Shown one piece after another: positions 46,957-55,060 of a DNA stretch of 64,000 bases. The stretch is from Pseudonocardiales bacterium (GTDB lineage: Bacteria; Actinomycetota; Actinomycetes; Mycobacteriales; Pseudonocardiaceae), in the NCBI GenBank assembly GCA_023252195.1, contig JAHEXI010000012.1:1-64000 (forward strand), given 5' to 3'. A program made the translations under genes and the position numbers. The notes below the pieces were generated by a model. That model did not search any database, had not been told where the DNA came from, and was given only the letters and a program-made list of their open reading frames with translations. Within the stretch, counting starts at the first letter, position 1; every line of letters starts with the position of its first letter.

Positions 46957-48057
46957 TCATCGGAATACCTCGCTGAGACGGTATGCCAGTGATATCGCTG
47001 TCGGCCAGCCGGCGTCGACAAAGGCATGCAGCACTGAGCGGATTGCCGTCAGCAGGTCGTTGTCGGCGACCATGATGGCGCGGAACTCGGCCAGGTATCG
47101 TTCTATCAGTTTGGTCGTCTCGTCGACTGCCAGCTGGTCGTAGGTGTATTCGTCACCTGTTCCCACGGCCGCGGCGACGAGGCGGAAGGCTTTTGCCGGA
47201 TCGGCCGTGGCGAGGGGGCCGAGGGCCTTGACCAGCGAATGCGTGATCGAGGGATGTTTGAAGCGGGCAAGAACTTCAAGGGCGGCGAACGCCTTTTCGG
47301 CGAAACCTGGCGCTGGAGGGGTGGGGTTGACGCCGCCGTCGGCGTGGGCGCTGGCGGCGAAATAGAGGTTCCGCGCGATCAGATCAGCGATCGTGTAGGC
47401 CGCCCTGGTTCGTTCCTGGGCACCGTTCGCGGTGTCTCGGAGCTCGACCACGGAGGTGATTGCCAGGTTCAGCAGCTCGAAGGCGCGCGTACGCTCGTCG
47501 TCGCGGTTCGCTGGTAGTTCGATCCATGCTCGCAACCGGCTCAGTGTGTGCCAGGCGGTTTGGGTTTCGGCTGGAGCGGACATCCAATTTCGGGTTAGCT
47601 TTGTCGCGAGGGGTGTTCGGTGCCGGATGGTCAGTGAGAGCGCCAGCCCGGTGAAAGCTCCGAGCGGCTCTAGCTGATCAGGTGTGTGTTCGGCCTCGTT
47701 CAGCAGACCCGACCACGGTTCCCGGTCGGCGAGTGTCGCGAGGAGCGCGTCCACATCTGCCGGGCGCTTTTTCGCGAAGGGTGAGAGCCCTTTGAGGAGG
47801 ACCGCCGAGACAAGTAGCTGATTTTCGGTCAAGAGGCGTTCGCGAACGAGCTCGAACGTGGTGTCGTCGTCCGAATTGAGCAGGTGTACGACCTGTGCAA
47901 GGTGTAGCCGGACGACGTCGTCGGCGTCGGTCAGCTTGGCCCGGAGGACGGCCTGGATAGAGGGTGCATACGTCGACGATCGCCAAGCCGGGTGACGCCA
48001 GAGGTCCGTCAGCGTGCTGACGGCGGTTCGCGCGGGTGTCGGGGACCAGGACATCAT
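46957..48057 (-). CDS. Helical-repeat (HEAT-like) protein, partner of the PNP-NTPase
   Basis: 366 residues starting MMSWSPTPARTAVSTLTDLW at an ATG that overlaps the PNP-NTPase stop (ATGA). The protein is helical throughout (SIQAVLRAKLTDADDVVRLH, KAFAALEVLARFKHPSITHS), like HEAT/ARM repeats, and has no catalytic motif. It is the last gene of a three-gene unit. It may be a separated C-terminal sensor or an effector partner of the NTPase. The longer upstream frame (to 48321) shadows the NTPase gene. Confidence 0.65.
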   Translation of the reverse strand: MMSWSPTPARTAVSTLTDLWRHPAWRSSTYAPSIQAVLRAKLTDADDVVRLHLAQVVHLLNSDDDTTFELVRERLLTENQLLVSAVLLKGLSPFAKKRPADVDALLATLADREPWSGLLNEAEHTPDQLEPLGAFTGLALSLTIRHRTPLATKLTRNWMSAPAETQTAWHTLSRLRAWIELPANRDDERTRAFELLNLAITSVVELRDTANGAQERTRAAYTIADLIARNLYFAASAHADGGVNPTPPAPGFAEKAFAALEVLARFKHPSITHSLVKALGPLATADPAKAFRLVAAAVGTGDEYTYDQLAVDETTKLIERYLAEFRAIMVADNDLLTAIRSVLHAFVDAGWPTAISLAYRLSEVFR

Positions 48058-51000
48058 GTGATGGGTCCTTCCTCGTCCTTTGCACCGTCCGATCGGATCG
48101 CTCCGAGAAGCAGCGGCATGATCAGCGCGGCCAGCTCGGAGTCCGGTGCGGGCGGCGAGACCCGGACGACGGCTTCGATTCCTCTGAACACGATTTCGGC
48201 GCCAGGGCCCAGATGGTCGGCGCTGACGATGCCGGTCGCCAGTGCGTGGCGAAGGACCTGTTCGGCGTTGGCCGCCTGTTCTTGTGACGGTGTGGCGGGT
48301 AGCGCGTCGAGAGTGAGCCACAGTGTGTCGAGCGCTTCGCGTTGCCGCTGGTCCGTGAGCTCGGCGTCCTCATCCGTGCCGAGGTACTCCCGTAGAGTCG
48401 TCGGTACGAAGCTTGCCACGGGTCTCTGAGGCTCGGGAATGACAGGGGGACCACCGTTTTCGGACTGCCGGCTGACCCGTTCGCCCAGCGTCGCATCCTG
48501 GATCTTCCCGGGTGCAAGGCATCCGCTCAGCTGATCGAGGAGACGATTGGTGGCGGCGTCCGACGGCGGTGCGAGGAGGTGGGTGGCCGAGAGGATCGCT
48601 CGTTCGAGATCTGCATGTTCGGCATCCGTGAGCAGCGGATCGACTGCCCGGATCAGCGTGCCCGCCGCAGCGCGCGTACCAGAGTGTGCGAACAGCCCGC
48701 CGGCCAGGAGCACCGGAAGGAACGCACGTCCTAGTTCAGCGGGGCGTGACGCCGCAGCGGTCAGGATGAGCCGCCACGCTTCGGGGTGCCGGATGGTGCG
48801 GACCAGTTCTTCGACGATCGCGCCCAGGTCGGTGCTTGCCAGGTCGAGGTCCCGCGAGGCGGCGGCGAATTCCGTCGCGATCTGCTTGGCGACTCCGTGG
48901 CCGGGACCGTACTCAAGATCGACCATGAACATGTCGACCTGCCCACGGACGGACCAAACGGAGATCGGGTAGCCGCCCTGACCCCCATTCAGTTCGCTAC
49001 CGCGGAAACGAAGGGCCTCGGCGAGCACTTCGACGGCGTGGCCGAGGCCCGCAACCGCGATGAAGGCGGACAGCCGTTGCCCGACCTCGTACTTGGCCAT
49101 GTCGACGTCCTGGCGGCGAGTGCTGGTCAGCGCTAGCACCCCTTGAAAGAGGGGAGTGACGTCGTCGCGGTCCTCGTCGAATCGCAGCACCGCGACGAGC
49201 ACATCCCGGGCCAGCTCCGGATCACCGGTTGCGATCGCGTCCACCGCGTCGACGTAGTGGTGGAGATAGTGCGATTCCCAGAGCACCATGATCTCCGGTC
49301 GCAGGGTCTGCCGCATGATGCTCGCATGCGCGGGGTTGATCGCGACCGCGCGAGGCAGGAATCTGGCGACCATGGTGGCCAGCCGTTCGCGCTCGGCCGG
49401 CGCCACGAGTGCGGCGCGCATTAACGCTGCCACGCAGTCGGCCCAGACGGGCGCTGCTCGTGTTCCCGGCAGCATCGTCTGCAGCTTGTCCAGCTGTGCC
49501 AGCAGGCGGTAGGTCTGGTTAACCAGCTGGATCTCGAAGTCATGCGCCACCTGCGTGGCGGCTCTCTCGAGTACCGTCGCCCAGATTTCCAGCCGCTCAC
49601 AAATTCGCAGCCGGACGCCTTCGTCCGCCGCGTCCAGCATCGCGGCGATCCATCCCGCGACGGTTGAAAAGACCGCGGTGTGGCCGGCGGAGAGATCGGT
49701 GAGCCACCGGAGGTCGGCGTCGGCCTCGGCTTCGGAAACGACGACGCGTACCGCGGCAACTCCGGCAAGGCTGTCGCCGTGCCGCACCAACTCTGCTACC
49801 ACCGCAGCGAAGGTGGAGTGGTCATCGTCGACGTGCCAGAGATCGGCCAGGTGAAGATCGATACTCGGCCGGGCGATCAGTACCAGGTTGGGGTCCTGCT
49901 CCAGGCTCGGTACCAGCAGCGACTCGTCACCGTCGGTGAGGATCAGCGCCGCAACGCCGTAGTCGAAGAGGATGTGATGGGAGTAGGCCAGGGACGGTGA
50001 CCCGCTCGCTTTGAGCCGGCCGGGAAGTTCCTGAAGCACTCCATCCTGGACGAGACCGGTTCTCGCGTCCAGAAGCGCGTCGGGTACGGATCGGCTGTTG
50101 GCGCGCAGTGTGCGTTGTTCGACCATGGTGCAGCTGAGCCGTTCCAGGACTCGCAGCCGCGCTTCGCTGCCGGGGTGCTGGGTGACGCGCACCCGCCAGT
50201 ACTTCTGCAGAAGCTCGAGTTGGTCTCGTGCGTCAGCGAGTGATGCTTCACTGACTCCGGTATCCAGCAGTTCGCAGGCCAGGCGGAGATTGAAGGGATT
50301 GAGGATGAGATCAATCAGGTGGTCGCTCGCGTCCGCGATGAGCCTGCCGACGCCAGGATGATCCTTCGCTAGCTTCTTGAGCTCTTCGACGGAGAAGTTC
50401 CCAAGAAGGAAGTGACGAACACCGGGCAGGTCGTTGTCGCGGTGCTCGGGCCGGTCCGACACCGGTGCTCCGGCGAACGCCTGCGTCCAGGCCGAGCTGT
50501 GACGAAGGTCGAAATGCCGCATCGTCGCGATCGTCCGCCACCTGGTGCCACTCAGGTCCCGGATCAGGTTGACCAGCCAGGTGAGCGGCCCGCCCCGGGT
50601 CGCGTCGAGGCCGTCGATCAGCAATGTCGCCCGTGACTCACCCGACCAACCGCGAAAGGCGGCGAGCAGCGGCTTGGTGAGCACGACGTCGTCCCGAATT
50701 GCCCCGGGCTGGGTACCGAGGCTGTCGACGATCAGGAGAAAGACGTCCTCGCCGTTCTCGATCAGGTGGTGGGCCAGACTGCTGAGCACGCCGGACTTAC
50801 CGCAGCCCGGCTCACCGGTCAGGACGAAACTGCCGTCGACCTCGAGGAGGATGTGGAGCTCCTCGCGCTGGACCGCGAGCTTCTCCGGCACACCAGGTAG
50901 AGTCGCGTGCTCGTCCAGGGACAGAAGGTTCGACGCGGTGACCTCGCGTACCGCAGCGGCGTCTTGGCGGGCCGGGTCCGGGATGTCGGCGCCGGCCGGT

Positions 51001-51764
51001 GGCAGGCGGTCGAGCAGTTCGAAGGCGAACGCTGCCGCGTGGCGCGAGGCGACGGGCTGCCAGAGTCTGTCCGCGGCTTCGGTTTTGTCGGTGGGCGGAT
51101 CGGAGATACCGCGCACGACGAGCGCGTCGACTTCCTTGTTGACGTAGGCGCCGTACAGGAACCCGTGCCCTTCCATCTCGACCGCCACGGCATCACCGCA
51201 GTACTCACGCAGAAAGGTAGCGGTCAGCGATTCCTGGTCGGCCACCACCTTGCCTCCAGCGGCGATCGGTTTGACCAGCGCGGCCGGAGTCGTCTCCGGC
51301 GGGGCCGGCCGGATGCGGTGCTGCCACCCATCGGTGCGGGCGACCTGGAGAGCGCGCTGGACCAACCGGTAGCTGGCGGTGGCGGTCTTGATCCGGGGGT
51401 GGTAGCCGGCGGCAGTATCTTTGCCAGCCTCGTAGTCGTAAACGTAGTCGGCGACCACCACGTCACCGAGTCTGACGTCCTTGACGCCGCCGGCCACTCC
51501 GACGAAGAGCACGATCTGCGGACGGAACCGGGAGACGGCGCGTTCGAGGTGGACGCCGGCCTGGGTGTTGCCGGCGCTGGTCTGGGTCAGTACCACGGTC
51601 CAATGGCCGTGGCCGGTGGGGAAGGTGGCGTATTCGTAGAGCGTGCCGCGTTCTTCGCATTGGTGAAACGATCCGGTCAGGTGCTCGCGAACGGCGCGGT
51701 ACTCGACGTCCAGGGCGGTGCAGATCACCACCGTGCCCAGCGGGGTGCCGTCATCGGTATTCAT
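48054..51764 (-). CDS. PNP/nucleosidase-domain STAND NTPase (NLR-like)
   Basis: 1236 residues from the ATG at 51764 (MNTDDGTPLGTVVICTALDV). Residues 10-270 are a PNP_UDP / MTA-SAH nucleosidase domain: LFVGVAGGVKDVRLGDVVVA, VAVEMEGHGFLYGAY, VVRGISDPPTDK, which retain the EMEG and RxxSD catalytic region. Residues about 300-560 form an NTPase with Walker A LTGEPGCGKSG and Walker B TLLIDGLDA. The remaining half is helical. Nucleosidase domains on NLR-like ATPases occur in bacterial anti-phage proteins and fungal NLRs, and related immune PNP effectors cleave ATP. A defence role is inferred. The start overlaps the NUDIX gene by 14 bases. Confidence 0.85.
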   Translation of the reverse strand: MNTDDGTPLGTVVICTALDVEYRAVREHLTGSFHQCEERGTLYEYATFPTGHGHWTVVLTQTSAGNTQAGVHLERAVSRFRPQIVLFVGVAGGVKDVRLGDVVVADYVYDYEAGKDTAAGYHPRIKTATASYRLVQRALQVARTDGWQHRIRPAPPETTPAALVKPIAAGGKVVADQESLTATFLREYCGDAVAVEMEGHGFLYGAYVNKEVDALVVRGISDPPTDKTEAADRLWQPVASRHAAAFAFELLDRLPPAGADIPDPARQDAAAVREVTASNLLSLDEHATLPGVPEKLAVQREELHILLEVDGSFVLTGEPGCGKSGVLSSLAHHLIENGEDVFLLIVDSLGTQPGAIRDDVVLTKPLLAAFRGWSGESRATLLIDGLDATRGGPLTWLVNLIRDLSGTRWRTIATMRHFDLRHSSAWTQAFAGAPVSDRPEHRDNDLPGVRHFLLGNFSVEELKKLAKDHPGVGRLIADASDHLIDLILNPFNLRLACELLDTGVSEASLADARDQLELLQKYWRVRVTQHPGSEARLRVLERLSCTMVEQRTLRANSRSVPDALLDARTGLVQDGVLQELPGRLKASGSPSLAYSHHILFDYGVAALILTDGDESLLVPSLEQDPNLVLIARPSIDLHLADLWHVDDDHSTFAAVVAELVRHGDSLAGVAAVRVVVSEAEADADLRWLTDLSAGHTAVFSTVAGWIAAMLDAADEGVRLRICERLEIWATVLERAATQVAHDFEIQLVNQTYRLLAQLDKLQTMLPGTRAAPVWADCVAALMRAALVAPAERERLATMVARFLPRAVAINPAHASIMRQTLRPEIMVLWESHYLHHYVDAVDAIATGDPELARDVLVAVLRFDEDRDDVTPLFQGVLALTSTRRQDVDMAKYEVGQRLSAFIAVAGLGHAVEVLAEALRFRGSELNGGQGGYPISVWSVRGQVDMFMVDLEYGPGHGVAKQIATEFAAASRDLDLASTDLGAIVEELVRTIRHPEAWRLILTAAASRPAELGRAFLPVLLAGGLFAHSGTRAAAGTLIRAVDPLLTDAEHADLERAILSATHLLAPPSDAATNRLLDQLSGCLAPGKIQDATLGERVSRQSENGGPPVIPEPQRPVASFVPTTLREYLGTDEDAELTDQRQREALDTLWLTLDALPATPSQEQAANAEQVLRHALATGIVSADHLGPGAEIVFRGIEAVVRVSPPAPDSELAALIMPLLLGAIRSDGAKDEEGPIT

Positions 51765-52491
51765 GACCCGTGGCGCCCTTCGTGTGCTGTTCACTGTGTG
51801 GCTCCCGCAGGATGGCGGGGTGCAGCCGGGTCGCGGGACCGGCGCGGTGGAGCGTGGCGGGGCGGCCGCCGGTGCCTGCCGTCCTGCCGCCGGTGGGTAC
51901 CAGGAACCCGGGGGCGCCGGTGACCTTGCGGTGGAAGTTCGACGGGTCGAGTTGGGTTCCCCAGACGATCTCATACACCTCACGCAGCTGGGCAATGGTG
52001 AACTCTGGCGGGCAGAAGGTCGTCGCGAGGGTGGTATGCGACAGCCTGTCGCGAGCGTGCTCGACCGCGTCTGTCAAGAGAAGGTGATGGTCGAACGCGC
52101 GCTGGTCTGGCTCGGCCAGCAGTTGCTCGACGGGTGCCCAGTCCGCGGCACGGGCGTCACCGCCGGCGATAGGCAGCGGTAGGTCGGGCATCAGCGCGAC
52201 GTAGCACACGGACACGACCCGGCCGCGCGGATCACGATCGGGTGCGCCGTAGCTGCGCAGCTGATGGACGTTCAAGTCGGCGGCGTCCAGACCGGTCTCC
52301 TCGGCCAGTTCACGGTGGGCGGCCTGGTCGAGGTCCTCATCGGGTTCGAGGAAACCGCCGGGGAGGGCCAGCCGACCCTGATGCGGACGTTTGGCGCGGA
52401 CGACGACCAGGACATGCAGGCAGCGGTCACGCACGGTCAGAACAGCCAGGTCGACTGCGACGGCGCTGCAGGGCACGTCTGGTCTCGTCAT
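51751..52491 (-). CDS. NUDIX-domain NrtR-like transcriptional regulator
   Basis: 246 residues from ATG 52491. Residues about 10-145 are a NUDIX domain with the G-x5-E-x7-REL-x-EETGL box starting LPGGFLEPDEDL. Residues about 155-225 match the winged-helix tail of NrtR-type regulators (FTIAQLREVYEIVWG, then LDPSNFHRKV). NrtR proteins sense ADP-ribose or related NAD metabolites. It heads the operon with the PNP-NTPase, whose start codon lies within its 3' end. Two GTCA-N3-TGAC repeats lie in its promoter, so autoregulation is likely. Confidence 0.85.
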   Translation of the reverse strand: MTRPDVPCSAVAVDLAVLTVRDRCLHVLVVVRAKRPHQGRLALPGGFLEPDEDLDQAAHRELAEETGLDAADLNVHQLRSYGAPDRDPRGRVVSVCYVALMPDLPLPIAGGDARAADWAPVEQLLAEPDQRAFDHHLLLTDAVEHARDRLSHTTLATTFCPPEFTIAQLREVYEIVWGTQLDPSNFHRKVTGAPGFLVPTGGRTAGTGGRPATLHRAGPATRLHPAILREPHSEQHTKGATGHEYR

Positions 52492-52498
52492 GCGACAT

Positions 52499-52527
52499 AC
52501 CTTACCCACTTATGGTCACATTGACAA
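52499..52527 (-). promoter_or_regulatory. Promoter of the NUDIX / PNP-NTPase operon, probably leaderless
   Basis: On the minus strand, TTGTCA (52527-52522), a 17-base spacer and TAAGGT (52504-52499) lie 7 bases before the ATG at 52491, so transcription should start at or next to the ATG. No Shine-Dalgarno is visible, consistent with a leaderless mRNA. The -35 box overlaps the operator-like repeat at 52515-52525. Confidence 0.55.
52515..52525. promoter_or_regulatory. Operator-like inverted repeat GTCA-CAT-TGAC
   Basis: GTCACATTGAC overlaps the -35 box of the NUDIX operon promoter. The GTCA-N3-TGAC pattern recurs at 52562 and 56865 and, with one mismatch, at 56831. Confidence 0.6.
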
Positions 52528-52561
52528 AAATACGGTAGGGGCACTACGGTCCAGACTTATG

Positions 52562-52572
52562 GTCAAATTGAC
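52562..52572. promoter_or_regulatory. Operator-like inverted repeat GTCA-AAT-TGAC
   Basis: The core extends to GGTCAAATTGACC. It lies 47 bases from the first copy, upstream of the promoter. Both copies are preceded by TTATG, so the repeated unit is longer than the core. Confidence 0.6.
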
Positions 52573-52639
52573 CCGAAGTGGCGATCTGCCTGCTCCATGC
52601 CCTTGTCGTCTGTCTCGTGAGCAGTTGGGCAGGGCGGAG

Positions 52640-53590
52640 ATGAAGATCTACTGCTCAGTCCGGACCTTGGTGACCCAGGTGCCCGCCCCAAGCAGCTCTT
52701 CGCCGTATTCGGTGAGGGGATCGGCGAAGAGAGAACAGAGGAGACTGGTGACGCATCCACGATCAGTACGAAGGCTCACGCCATCCGAGCCCGGTCGAAT
52801 GCTTACTGCGACCGACGTCGCCAATTTTCGTACCGAACTCGCCGACGTCGCAGGCATCCTTCCCGACAGTCACGGCAAGGGCCACATGCTGCCCCGCCTC
52901 CCCGAAGACCTCACGGTCACCTTCACTCGACAAGACCAACTCGCCGACCCCCACGACCACCGAGCGGCCAGCCCCGAAGTTCCTCTTGTGTTCAAGGCGC
53001 ACGCCGGGGAAGCCCTGTGGGTACTCAACCACACGCTGAGCACTTGGGCGGACACCCTTGGATATTCCGGAGCAGAGCGGTCCCCGGCATGCCTGGGTCG
53101 CTGGTTCCTTCAGAATCTGAACCTAATCCAAAAAAGTAGTGTCGCTGCGCAGCTCGTCGACGAGATCACCAGCGCGATTCACCAGGCCCGTCGCGCGATT
53201 GACCGACCCGAAGACCACCGAATCTTCCTCGGATCCTGCGGCGGTCCGGTCACTACTACCAGCGAGAGCATGAACTGCAAAGAAGAGTTGTACGGCCTGC
53301 CGTGGAACACCCACGCGGTGTGTCAGCCGTGTGGAGCTAAGTACGTCATCAGCACCCGCCAGGAAGAATTACGGGCACGCGCGCGGCAGTACGTGGGAAC
53401 CGCCTCGACTATCGCGTGTTTCCTTCGTGCGACAGGACTGAACTGCAGCACGGAGATGATTCGTGGTTACGCAAAGCGTGACCGACTCAAACCAGTATCG
53501 ATTAATGAACGTGGACACCGCGTGTATGCAATAGGAGACGCGCTTGACGCATTACGTAAGCGGTACGAGCGAAACAAAGCGGAACGCTAA
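52640..53590 (+). CDS. Phage/plasmid-type DNA-binding protein with zinc-ribbon and MerR-like HTH
   Basis: The frame is open from 52391; likely starts are ATG 52640 (316 aa) or ATG 52799 (263 aa). A helical N-terminal part (VFKAHAGEALWVLNHTLSTW) is followed by a four-Cys segment, IFLGSCGGP ... NCKEELYG ... AVCQPCGAKYVI, and a C-terminal HTH: TEMIRGYAKRDRLKPVSINE then HRVYAIGDALDAL. The layout is common in actinobacterial phages and integrative elements. It is divergent from the NUDIX operon and shares its operator-bearing intergenic region. Confidence 0.65.
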   Translation: MKIYCSVRTLVTQVPAPSSSSPYSVRGSAKREQRRLVTHPRSVRRLTPSEPGRMLTATDVANFRTELADVAGILPDSHGKGHMLPRLPEDLTVTFTRQDQLADPHDHRAASPEVPLVFKAHAGEALWVLNHTLSTWADTLGYSGAERSPACLGRWFLQNLNLIQKSSVAAQLVDEITSAIHQARRAIDRPEDHRIFLGSCGGPVTTTSESMNCKEELYGLPWNTHAVCQPCGAKYVISTRQEELRARARQYVGTASTIACFLRATGLNCSTEMIRGYAKRDRLKPVSINERGHRVYAIGDALDALRKRYERNKAER

Positions 53591-53593
53591 ACT

Positions 53594-54166
53594 GGTATGA
53601 AACGATTGTTTCACGGACCCGACTTCTCCAGCAACCGGACATCGTGGGTTCGGCCAGGTTGCCGATCTAGCAAATCACGCCCACGTCGAAGCTTCGCCGC
53701 TGCGCGGATCGCGGTAGATTCCTGACCCCTACCCGCCTGTGCAACATAGCGACAGGTGGAACCCAGCGACCGACAACGCCAACTCTGCAGATAAGAACCT
53801 ATTCGATCTCGCTCTATTTGCGTCCATCGCAGATAGTCTGAAGACGTGGCGACCTCGACTCTTTGCGCTCGCCAACCGAGACGTAGGTGCTCATTATAGC
53901 GCGGATTCCCCAGCAGGGCCCTGCCGCCTTGCTGGGCAGTTTTTCTATCCACATATTCGTTGCCTGGGATATGCGATCTCTTCCGTGTCGATAGAACTGA
54001 CTTTGCACGGATGTAAGGCTGCATTGGGTCTTATTCGACAAGTTGACCTTCTGGTTTCATGGTCCCCGGCCAGGTGGCGTAGTGATATTTCACAGCCTCG
54101 TGGCATGAAGCCGCGAGATGCGTCGATCATAGGATAGACCTGTAGTAGGCGAAAGTTTCAGCTTGT
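53594..54166. other. Intergenic region with one hairpin, no supported gene
   Basis: Short frames only. A strong hairpin at 53908-53936 is the only clear structure. Local composition is more AT-rich than the eCIS region. Confidence 0.5.
53908..53944 (+). terminator. Rho-independent terminator-like hairpin
   Basis: cccagcaggg and ccttgctggg can pair over 10 bp with one G-T pair around an 8-base loop, followed by cagttttt. Oriented for + strand transcripts; the nearest upstream + gene ends 318 bases earlier. Confidence 0.55.
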
Positions 54167-55060
54167 TCAGTCAGATTTTGCTGATAGGTATGGAATCATG
54201 TGCTGGAGGGTAATAGCAGCGTTGTGGGCGGCTGAGTGTTGGTGATCGTAGGTCTTGGCGTGGTCGGCGAGGTCGGAGATTCCGCGAATGATCATCCAGC
54301 GGGGGTGATCGGGTGGCGGGGTCTCGTGGCAGAATTGAGTGAGGCCGCCGGCTTCCATATCGACGGCGAGGATTTTCTCATTGTAGGCTAGAAGAAATTT
54401 CCGGATCTGGCTTTCGGCGTCCATGATCACGGCATCGCCGGATCCGATGGGCCCGGGCAGTACCCGGAACGGGCCTGCCGGTGACTTGAGCTGTGCTGGG
54501 TCGGGGTAGTCGTTAAAGAACGCGTTGAGGGCGTGGGTGATGGCGGCGGGGGCATGGCGCTCCTCGCCGCGCCGGTGCGCTCCTTCGGGCGTTTCCCGGC
54601 GCAGGTCGTAGTAGACGACCCTGTTTGCGACAACCACATCGCCGATAACGAGATTGCGATTGATGGCACCGCCGATCCCCACCAGAATAAATATGGCGGG
54701 GTTACTGTGTCGCCGGAGGTTCTCCAGGGTGGGCATGATCGACCGTTGGCCCTGCTCGAGCGTGCGCGTCGCGATAAGGTTGACCGTGCCATCGGCTGAC
54801 TCGACGGTTCCGGTGTAGAAGTTCTGCCCGCTCGGCGTTCCTCGGTTCTTTGTGAGTCCGAAGATGTCGATGACAGCCCGTGCCTCGGTGGCTTTGATTG
54901 TGACCAGGCCAATGCTCGGTGATCGCGATGCGGAACGCGCGGCCTGAGACATGGGATGGACGTTGGTGATACCGGCACCCGGTCCGGCAGCCAACTGGCC
55001 GATATTTGTGGTGGCGCCCCGGGTGGCCATGAATCCGGAATTGTGGATTACGTCGTTCAC
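54167..55060 (-). CDS. PNP/MTA-SAH nucleosidase-family protein with N-terminal amyloid-like motif
   Basis: 297 residues; the GTG start overlaps the stop of the upstream membrane-protein gene (GTGA). Residues 5-31 (IHNSGFMATRG, then IGQLAAGPGAGI) align without gaps to the C-terminal motif of that protein. Residues about 50-290 are a nucleoside phosphorylase/nucleosidase domain: LVTIKATEARAVIDIFG, LVGIGGAINRNLVIGDVVVA, ILAVDMEAGGL (EMEG equivalent, here DMEA) and MIIRGISDLAD. The shared motif and co-translation suggest a receptor-effector pair; the nucleosidase would be the effector. Substrate unknown. Confidence 0.8.
   Translation of the reverse strand: MNDVIHNSGFMATRGATTNIGQLAAGPGAGITNVHPMSQAARSASRSPSIGLVTIKATEARAVIDIFGLTKNRGTPSGQNFYTGTVESADGTVNLIATRTLEQGQRSIMPTLENLRRHSNPAIFILVGIGGAINRNLVIGDVVVANRVVYYDLRRETPEGAHRRGEERHAPAAITHALNAFFNDYPDPAQLKSPAGPFRVLPGPIGSGDAVIMDAESQIRKFLLAYNEKILAVDMEAGGLTQFCHETPPPDHPRWMIIRGISDLADHAKTYDHQHSAAHNAAITLQHMIPYLSAKSD

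Noticed and set aside
50907-51923. A 338-codon + strand frame opposite the PNP-NTPase
   Set aside because: Opposite a conserved nucleosidase domain with catalytic motifs; no independent support.
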